The position numbers were made by a program, and so were the translations under genes. A stretch of DNA of 64,000 nucleotides from assembly GCA_028753945.1 (NCBI GenBank), contig JAPNXP010000008.1, positions 1,054,001 to 1,118,000 of the forward strand. Direction: 5' to 3'. Below are positions 58,204-64,000 of this stretch, piece after piece. The DNA is from Hexactinellida sp. DTS-2022 (taxonomy: Eukaryota > Porifera > Hexactinellida). The notes under the pieces were generated by a model. It was not told the DNA's origin. It saw nothing but the letters and a program-made list of their open reading frames with translations, and made no database searches. Each line of letters begins with the position of its first letter. Position 1 is the first letter of the stretch.

Positions 58204-58880
58204 ACAAATACTTTGTGGACGGTCTTGACACAGAGCAAAAACTCGAGATGGCTAAACGCTATAAGAGACCTGATATCCCCTCCATGAGAGCACAAAAGTT
58301 GGACACCCTTTTCGAAGGGACAAACTTTAGCTTATTGAGGGTGAGAGACGACAATCTCAAAGACATTCAGAAATGCATGCTTTATGCAGTAGGACCTCTT
58401 ACGGAGTTACTGCGGAAACTCACATCTAACGAAGAGGTGCCAAAGGACAAACTAATTGAGAACATATCGGCCTCCCTTGTTCTAACTGGGGCTGCAGTTC
58501 ATTTCACGGTACGCACACGCAGGAAACAGGCCTTAAGAGCTATAAATCCGTCACTGCTCCCCAACTTAGATAACCTCTCCGGTGAGCCGGACCCTAACTT
58601 GCTATTCGGAACAGCAAAGCTTAAGCAATTACGTGACCTGAGTGCCGAACACTCCCAACTTGGTAAATTGTCTACAACAGTACCAGACCCAAAAAGACGG
58701 AAACTACAAACTAGTTTTCGCAAGGACCCCGAACCCAACCAGTTTTTTCGAAGGGGTCCCACTGGAGGAGCGGGCTCGAGTGGGACAAACAACCCTTTCC
58801 GTTCAAACAGAAGGAACACTTACAGAGGGAACTACAAACACCCCGAGGCAAGTCAACCTCTCACAACTACTGACTGGTCT
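58134..58880 (+). CDS. DIRS gag-like ORF1, C-terminal part in the -1 frame
   Basis: From the T run the frame reads FFDPSGLVERKYFAGAPN, then LLRVRDDNLKDIQKCMLYA (helical capsid-like region). Basic, Arg- and Gly-rich sequence follows from about 58690 (PKRRKLQ, RRGPTGGAGSS), fitting a nucleic-acid-binding tail. The frame has no stop until 60926, so the true C-terminus is uncertain. The 3' part overlaps the RT ORF. The junction with the upstream gag frame is a one-base shift at 'gttttttg'. Confidence 0.7.
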
Positions 58881-60324
58881 TCCTCCTCAGGGGGATCACT
58901 TTGCAGCCAGGCTCCCCCTTTTCATGCACAAATGGCTTCAAATACTTCCGGGACCCGAGGTCCTCTCCTTTGTAGAGGGGCTTTACTTGACTCCACCTCC
59001 ACCATTGGAAAACATCACACAGCCCCACAATTATACAACAAACAGTTTGCAGCAAGAAGAGATGAGAAAAGAAATAGCCCGCCTACTAACTATCGGCGCT
59101 ATAGAGAAAACTACACATCCGTACTTTCTCAGCCCCATTTTTCTCAGACTCAAGAGCTCGGGACAGTGGAGGCTAATTCTCAATCTTCGAGAGTTGAATC
59201 AACATTTGACTCCTCCACATTTCAAGATGGAAGGGCTCCATTGCCTTCAGTACACAATGACCGAGAATTGCTACATGGGGAAGATCGATCTGAAAGATGC
59301 CTATCTTACAGTGGCTATACGAGCAGCCTCACGGAAGTACCTCCAATTCCACTGGGAGGCACAAACTTACCAATACCGTGCCATGCCATTTGGGCTGAAT
59401 ATAGCACCTTACGTGTTTACCAGGCTGCTCAAGAGACCTCTTTCAATTCTCCGTTCACACGGAATAAAAATGATCGTCTACCTCGACGACATGCTTCTGA
59501 CGGCCACGACTCAATTCCTCCTGTTACAGCACTTAGCGACCACGCAGAACTTGTTACAGGCCTTGGGATTCAGAGTCAATCAGGAGAAATCCGTCACCAT
59601 ACCACAACAAATCCTGCAATTCCTGGGAATCGAGTTAGATTCCATTCATATGGTCATTCGGGTTCCCCGGAAAACGATGACACGAATCAAAACTCAATGT
59701 TGGCATTTGAGTATCAAAGAGCACTGTTCTCTACGCGAACTATCAGCACTACTGGGTCTACTGATTTTCGCCAAAGTGGCCATCCCTATGGCTCCCCTTT
59801 TCTATCGACATCTTCAATTCGACCAGATCGAAGCTCTAGCAATCGAGAACAACTACCACCAAATGCTGTCTCTCAGTCAGGCAGCTATCCTAGACTTGCA
59901 ATGGTGGATAGAAGAAAGTCACCTGTGGAACTCAAAACCCATCCTGAGGCCCGAAATAGACATCATGATTCAGACAGACTCCTCACTGACAGGCTGGGGT
60001 GCAGCCTGTCAGGAGGACAAGGCCTCAGGCAGCTGGTCTCAGGAAGAGAAACAACATCATATCAATTTCCTAGAGCTGAAAGCAGCATTCTTCGGAATCA
60101 AACTTTATGCGAAACCAGGAACCCACATTTTGATCCAAACAGACAACATAACTGCACTGAGGTTCCTCAACAAATACGGAGGGACCCACTCTCTGAAACT
60201 CTGCAATCTCGCGATAGAGATACTAACCTACACAATGCAGAAACAAATATTGGTCACTGCGGAATATATTCCAGGCAAAGAGAATACCACAGCCGACAGT
60301 GGCCCGACACCCTCTCTCGCCTGA
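58642..60324 (+). CDS. DIRS reverse transcriptase-RNase H
   Basis: RT motifs by residue: KIDLKDAY with the first catalytic Asp (216), RAMPFGLNIAP (246-256), IVYLDDMLLT with the YxDD box (280-283) and FLGIEL (327-332). RNase H follows: MIQTDSSLTGWGA (Asp 446), LELKAA (Glu 478), IQTDN (Asp 501) and YIPGKENTTAD (Asp 552). All are characteristic of DIRS/Ty3-type enzymes. It makes and matures the cDNA. The frame stops at 60324, but the conserved continuation DTLSRLKD lies one frame back from about 60306, so one base seems lost near 60300. It overlaps the gag frame upstream; the start is not determined. Confidence 0.92.
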   Translation: MPNTPNLVNCLQQYQTQKDGNYKLVFARTPNPTSFFEGVPLEERARVGQTTLSVQTEGTLTEGTTNTPRQVNLSQLLTGLPPQGDHFAARLPLFMHKWLQILPGPEVLSFVEGLYLTPPPPLENITQPHNYTTNSLQQEEMRKEIARLLTIGAIEKTTHPYFLSPIFLRLKSSGQWRLILNLRELNQHLTPPHFKMEGLHCLQYTMTENCYMGKIDLKDAYLTVAIRAASRKYLQFHWEAQTYQYRAMPFGLNIAPYVFTRLLKRPLSILRSHGIKMIVYLDDMLLTATTQFLLLQHLATTQNLLQALGFRVNQEKSVTIPQQILQFLGIELDSIHMVIRVPRKTMTRIKTQCWHLSIKEHCSLRELSALLGLLIFAKVAIPMAPLFYRHLQFDQIEALAIENNYHQMLSLSQAAILDLQWWIEESHLWNSKPILRPEIDIMIQTDSSLTGWGAACQEDKASGSWSQEEKQHHINFLELKAAFFGIKLYAKPGTHILIQTDNITALRFLNKYGGTHSLKLCNLAIEILTYTMQKQILVTAEYIPGKENTTADSGPTPSLA

Positions 60325-61720
60325 AGGACCGGGACGAAAGCGATTGGCGCCTACATCACCCGATTTTCAACAAAATTGTGATACATTTCAATGTAGTCCC
60401 AGCCATAGACCTATTTGCCTCTCGCCTGAACACTCAGCTAGACAAATTTGTCAGCTGGAGACCAGATCCAGAGGCATGGGCAGTGAATGCCTTCACCCTG
60501 AAATGGAAATATCTGGGCGTACTCTACCTCTTCCCACCGATGATCTTAATCGGACGCACACTCTCCAAAATTTCCGAGGAGAAGATAGAGGTAGCGATCA
60601 TAGTAGTCCCATTTTGGACGAGCAGACCCTGGTGGCCTCTCCTCTTGCAATTGCTTATACAACCACCGACTCTCCTGCCTCAGATCCTGCCACTACTCAC
60701 GAACAGGAACGGGGAGAGCCACCCTCAAACATTGAGCAAGCGAATGCAAATGCTAGCCTGCTTGATTTCAGGGAACTCCTTCAAAACAGAGGGATTTCAG
60801 CTAGATCTACAGAAATTATCCTCCGATCGTGGAGCAAGTCAACACTCAAAACATATGGTTCATGTTGGAGAATATGGGTACGCTGGTGCACTGAGAGGCA
60901 CAAAGATCCCTTGGACCCTACTTTAGAAGAGGTAGTCACCTTCCTAACTGACATATTCGATTCAGGAAAATCTGCTAGTTGGCTAGCTACCATTCGGTCA
61001 TCATTGACAACTATTTTCGAAACCCTGGATATTGCTAAGGTCATACCAAGAGACCCTTTGTTCTCTCGACTAATTAAGGGCATAGGAAACATGCAACCGA
61101 AGAAACCACGTTACTCCCACACATGGGACATAAACCCTCTATTGGAATACCTTAAAACTGATAAGCCTGGACTAAAATTCCTTTCAGGAAAAGTTGCAAC
61201 ATTGGCTGCAATAGCCACAGCATCGAGATGCTCGGAAATCGCTGCGTTTGATACCAGGTACATTACCATACGGGAGAACGAAATATGTTGTCAGATTGGT
61301 CAGGCTAAAACTTGGAAGAAAAAGTTCATGAAACCTATAATAATCTCACGCTTTCAATCTAGTAGTCTGGTTTGCCCCATGACTAACTTAAATCGCTACC
61401 TAGATTACACTAAAGATTTAAGACCTGAGACTGTTCACCCAGTATTCATCAGTTTAACAAAACCTCACAAGAGTGTAACCCCATCGACCATCGGTCGTTG
61501 GATCAAAAACACTCTAGCAGCAGCTGGAGTGGACACCGATATATTCAAAGCCCACTCGACTAGATCCGCTTCTACATCTAAGGCAGCTAACGCAGGACTG
61601 CCAGTACATCAAATTCTTACAGTAGCGGACTGGTCCAATGCACAATCTTTCGAAAACTACTACCGGAGAGATACTCACTCAGAGACTCATCTCAACGATG
61701 CAGCAAATGCTTTCACATAG
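60299..61720 (+). CDS. DIRS tyrosine recombinase
   Basis: Catalytic residues of the tyrosine recombinase family are visible by residue in this frame: Arg 310 (ATASRCSEIAAF), His 419 and Arg 422 (FKAHSTRSAST), Trp 445 and nucleophile Tyr 454 or 455 (ADWSNAQSFENYYRR). An N-terminal SAM-like core-binding domain spans about 175-265 (STLKTYGSCWRIWVRWC). The first 130-150 codons overlap the RT extension and are probably untranslated shadow, so the real start may be near residue 145-160. The protein inserts the circular DIRS DNA at the target. The frame is intact. Confidence 0.92.
   Translation: MARHPLSPEGPGRKRLAPTSPDFQQNCDTFQCSPSHRPICLSPEHSARQICQLETRSRGMGSECLHPEMEISGRTLPLPTDDLNRTHTLQNFRGEDRGSDHSSPILDEQTLVASPLAIAYTTTDSPASDPATTHEQERGEPPSNIEQANANASLLDFRELLQNRGISARSTEIILRSWSKSTLKTYGSCWRIWVRWCTERHKDPLDPTLEEVVTFLTDIFDSGKSASWLATIRSSLTTIFETLDIAKVIPRDPLFSRLIKGIGNMQPKKPRYSHTWDINPLLEYLKTDKPGLKFLSGKVATLAAIATASRCSEIAAFDTRYITIRENEICCQIGQAKTWKKKFMKPIIISRFQSSSLVCPMTNLNRYLDYTKDLRPETVHPVFISLTKPHKSVTPSTIGRWIKNTLAAAGVDTDIFKAHSTRSASTSKAANAGLPVHQILTVADWSNAQSFENYYRRDTHSETHLNDAANAFT
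60303..60926 (+). CDS. DIRS RT/RNase H C-terminal extension (-1 frame)
   Basis: After the shift near 60300 the frame reads WPDTLSRLKDRDESDWRLH, then AIDLFASRLNTQLDKFVSW and PDPEAWAVNAFTLKW, and ends its conserved part with VVPFWTSRPWWPLLLQLL. This block (IDLFA, N.Q...F.S, DP.A...AF, PW.P.L) follows RNase H in DIRS polyproteins. The first 625 bases overlap the start of the recombinase frame, as in other DIRS elements. The last 100 residues before 60926 have no conserved look and are probably shadow sequence. Confidence 0.8.
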   Translation, partial: PDTLSRLKDRDESDWRLHHPIFNKIVIHFNVVPAIDLFASRLNTQLDKFVSWRPDPEAWAVNAFTLKWKYLGVLYLFPPMILIGRTLSKISEEKIEVAIIVVPFWTSRPWWPLLLQLLIQPPTLLPQILPLLTNRNGESHPQTLSKRMQMLACLISGNSFKTEGFQLDLQKLSSDRGASQHSKHMVHVGEYGYAGALRGTKIPWTLL

Positions 61721-61962
61721 TCAGTACTAGACTCTACAAACGAGTCCTAATATTAGCTACTATATTGAGATTAGATTAGTTACTAATCTATCCATAGACT
61801 AGAACACATAACGACCACTTATTTAGTGCTATATAGCTATTATGTATGTTATGAGGTCATCTAACCTCCTAAAGTAATAATTATCTAAACTTGCAAATAT
61901 GTTCATTTGCGGAGGCAACCAACTATCCTAAATTTCAGGATGCTGACTACGGTTAAACGACC
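61721..61962. other. DIRS 3' untranslated segment
   Basis: Noncoding sequence between the recombinase stop and the internal complementary region. No terminator or poly(A) signal could be assigned with confidence. Confidence 0.5.
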
Positions 61963-62080
61963 TATCCAAATATATGTCATTGTCTGGCGGAGCCATGAAG
62001 TAGAATTTAGAATTCGACAAGCCCCGTAGGGGCGATGTCGAATTGGAATTCTACGAAGTGGCGTAGCCAGACAATGACAT
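61963..62080. repeat. DIRS internal complementary region
   Basis: Consists of the complement of the left end ('tgtctggcggagccatgaag'), a shared AAT, and the complement of the right end ('aattcgaca' ... 'gtcgaattggaattctac' ... 'gtagccagacaatgacat'). Contains a hairpin with arms 'gaattcgaca' and 'tgtcgaatt'. In DIRS replication it templates joining of the two ends into a circle. Confidence 0.95.
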
Positions 62081-62130
62081 TAAACTCCCGCCCTCTCCTA
62101 CCCTTCAATTAAGAGGTAATTGGGCGCGAT

Positions 62131-62333
62131 AAGCTGGAGTACCTACTAGTGAAGCCTATGTATAGGCCAGTTGTTTATAATCGATGTGGGTGTTCCACAC
62201 ACATCCTGATTAAAAGTAATAAGAGTAAAACTTGCGGTCAAGGAACACTATCCAAATATATGTCATTGTCTGGCTACGCCACTTCGTAGAATTCCAATTC
62301 GACATCGCCCTTACGGGGCCTGTCGAATTCTAA
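62131..62333. repeat. DIRS right inverted terminal repeat with extension
   Basis: Inverted copy of the left ITR to about 62290. It then extends with 'cttcgtagaattccaattcg' and a hairpin-forming G/C-rich tract to the ATT border at 62334. Confidence 0.95.
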
Positions 62334-62737
62334 ATTTAACAAGTTAAATCAATAGAATTATTACAAGTTGAAACAATAGAATTAGATTTAACACTTTACT
62401 GAAATTGAAGTGTGAGTAAACAAAGAAATTTCAACCCCCATTTGTGGCAGAAATTAAACCCCTTATTGAAAAATTTCTTCTCCCATCAGACGCAGAATTT
62501 TATGGCGAATACAAATGTGAAATAAAATTTGGGGATTAGTAAAACAATTTTAGAGTTATGGACCAGACAAAATTTGAAAGGTGTTAAAGATGTGTCAAAA
62601 ATTTCTTAATCAAAAATCGTGACCCCAGGTGCAAATTAGACGTCGACTCCGAACCTACATGCCAAGTTTCAGCCCATCAACTATAAAGCTCTGGCCAGGG
62701 CACCGTCTACGGAGAAAAAATAAAAAAAATAAAAATA

Positions 62738-62792
62738 AAGGCAGTGATTCCAATACTGGGCCACTATACTATAGTATAGTCGGCACAGTAAA
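62738..62792. repeat. Single palindromic cassette
   Basis: One copy of the 36-bp imperfect palindrome with the perfect 18-bp core ACTATACTATAGTATAGT, placed between the 'ctacggaga' block and the hairpin, the same site as in the third unit of the first array. Confidence 0.9.
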
Positions 62793-63641
62793 AATAATAA
62801 AAAAAATTGCACCCTGTGCCGACGCATGTTCCTTTGGTGGCACTATATTTTGTTGGTTGTTTATTGATAGTGCCTCCAAAGGAACATGCTGTCGGCGCAG
62901 GCTGCAATTTTGGATTTTTTTTGCCAAGTCATCAACGCCCAAGGTGTGAAGAAGCATTTGTTAATTGGTCCGAGTCACAAGGAACGGTAGATAAATTTGA
63001 AGTTTGTTTCTATCTTAAACCATCTTGAGTTTGATGCCATTCATTCATTATGTATTGATAATAAATTATATTATTAGTTATTTATCTTAGCATTGTTATC
63101 CACGGTTGAGTTGAATTAAGTCAACAAATTCCTTATATTATATTATTTTATTTAATCCATTGTATGGTAAATTAAATAGAAGCCAGCTGCAATTTATAAG
63201 TTAAATCAATTTAATTATCGCAAGTTGAATCAATAGAGTAAGATTTAACAAGTTAAATCAATATAATTATTACAAGTTGAAACAATGGAATTAGATTTAA
63301 CAGTTATACTGAAACTGAAGTGTGAGTAAACAAAGAAATTTCAACCCCCATTTATGGCAGAAATAAAACTCTTTATTGAAAGTTTTCTTCTCCCATCAGA
63401 CGCGGAATTTTATGGTGAATCCAAATGTGAAATAAAATTTGGGGGTTTAGTGAAACATATTTTGTGTTATGGACCAGACAAATTTTGAAAGGTGTTAAAG
63501 ATGTGTCAAAAATTTCTTAATCAAAAATCGTTACCCCAGGTGCAAATTAGACGGTCCCATCGCACCTACATGCAAAGTTTAAGCCCATCAACTATAAAGC
63601 TCTGGCCAGGGCACCGTCTACGGAGAAAAAATAATAAAAAT

Positions 63642-63755
63642 AAAGGCAGTGATTCCAATACTGGGCCACTATACTATAGTATAGTCGGCACAGTAATAAT
63701 AAAGGCAGTGATTCCAATACTGGGCCACTATACTATAGTATAGTCGGCACAGTAA
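63642..63755. repeat. Palindromic cassette pair
   Basis: Two copies, 54 bases apart, joined by 'aataataaaggcagtgatt'. Core palindromes are identical to those at 18.6, 20 and 62.8 kb. Confidence 0.9.
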
Positions 63756-63944
63756 AAATTGTGGCTTTAATATAACATTTTTTGAGTTAAGAACCAGACA
63801 AATTTTGAAAGGTGTTAAAAATGTGTAAAAATTTGTAAATAAAAAATCGTAACCCCAGGTGCACATCTGTAACCTACGAGACACATATCCTGAAATTTTG
63901 GGTTCTTAGTTAATTAAACTCGGTTCAGTGGACGAGCTACGGAA

Positions 63945-63999
<55 letters not shown>

Positions 64000-64000
64000 C
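63945..64000. repeat. (AAT)n microsatellite
   Basis: About 17 AAT repeats running to near the window end. (AAT)n tracts also accompany the palindromic cassettes. Confidence 0.9.

Larger units (their letters stand above)
57440..62333 (+). mobile_element. Full-length DIRS retrotransposon
   Basis: The structure is diagnostic. Left ITR 57440-57598 is inverted at 62131-62333 (right copy longer by about 45 bp). An internal complementary region at 61963-62080 joins the complement of the left end to the complement of the right end around a single AAT. ORFs in order are gag, RT-RNase H with its C-terminal extension, and tyrosine recombinase. ATT borders the element on both sides. The empty target site is preserved in another R1 copy (18150-18167, 'gtaggatttaacaag'). 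DIRS elements replicate through a circular DNA and integrate with the recombinase, with no staggered-cut duplication. Confidence 0.95.
62334..64000 (+). repeat. R1 array, right of the DIRS insertion
   Basis: Resumes 'atttaacaagttaaatc' where the left flank stopped. One complete unit has one palindromic cassette (62738-62792), a hairpin (62808-62925) and a B-type flank. The next unit starts at about 63345, has two cassettes (63642-63755), and instead of a hairpin continues into the divergent type seen at 19690-19960. The window ends in (AAT)n from about 63947. Confidence 0.85.

Noticed and set aside
58867..59055. Minus-strand frames inside the DIRS genes
   Set aside because: They lie opposite strongly conserved RT and gag coding sequence and have no features of their own.
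60299..60740. N-terminal 145 codons of the recombinase frame as coding
   Set aside because: They overlap the conserved RT C-terminal block in another frame and look like shadow sequence, so the real recombinase probably starts later.
1..64000. tRNA and rRNA genes
   Set aside because: No cloverleaf with matching A and B boxes and no rRNA-like conserved blocks were noticed; a tRNAscan-type search was not possible.

Overview
The window is AT-rich nuclear DNA of a eukaryote, most likely an invertebrate animal. It has GT..AG introns, no operons, almost no intact host genes, and a very dense, nested set of transposons: RAG1/Transib-like, MULE with FLYWCH finger, several hAT groups, PIF/Harbinger, Ginger-like integrase with an OTU protease, P-like with THAP finger, DIRS, and many MITEs. 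I cannot name the species. The only confidently recognised host coding sequence is one exon of the splicing factor RBM22 (about 48.4-48.6 kb). Two other exon-like pieces (49.3-49.7 and 53.7-53.9 kb) are unidentified.

Layout. 0-5 kb: a decayed OTU relic, then an inverted copy of a tandem repeat (called R1 here) interrupted by a RAG1/Transib-like element (2276-4618) that itself carries a hAT MITE. 5-9 kb: a TTF-type hAT fragment, a 769-bp TIR element, and a complete but mutated MULE (6526-8959) with TIRs and a 9-bp target duplication. 9-15 kb: dispersed repeats, a 1.1-kb element with RSS-like ends (10787-11913) and a hAT relic. 15-20.3 kb: a hAT MITE split by about 4.7 kb of R1 array. 20.4-26 kb: foldback elements and MITEs. 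26.2-32.3 kb: a RAG1-like transposon with CACAGTG ends and a perfect 5-bp target duplication, interrupted by a 3.1-kb hAT. 33.1-35.8 kb: an element with 0.64-kb terminal inverted repeats and three nested MITEs. 37.6-38.5 kb: Harbinger nuclease. 40.2-46.5 kb: the Ginger-like integrase plus OTU element with about ten exons. 48-54 kb: RBM22 exon, two unknown exons and a P-like transposase. 55.4-64 kb: a second R1 array interrupted by a full-length DIRS retroelement (57440-62333).

How it fits together. Most genes here are selfish elements in several insertion layers, and intact R1 copies and target duplications let the order be read. The most notable set is three elements sharing the V(D)J heptamer CACAGTG at both ends, two with perfect or near-perfect 5-bp duplications and two with RAG1-like coding remnants. 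The R1 repeats carry a long imperfect hairpin whose arms co-vary between copies, and short palindromic cassettes in arrays. Many coding breaks look like loss of one base, often in a short homopolymer, so part of the apparent decay could be assembly error.
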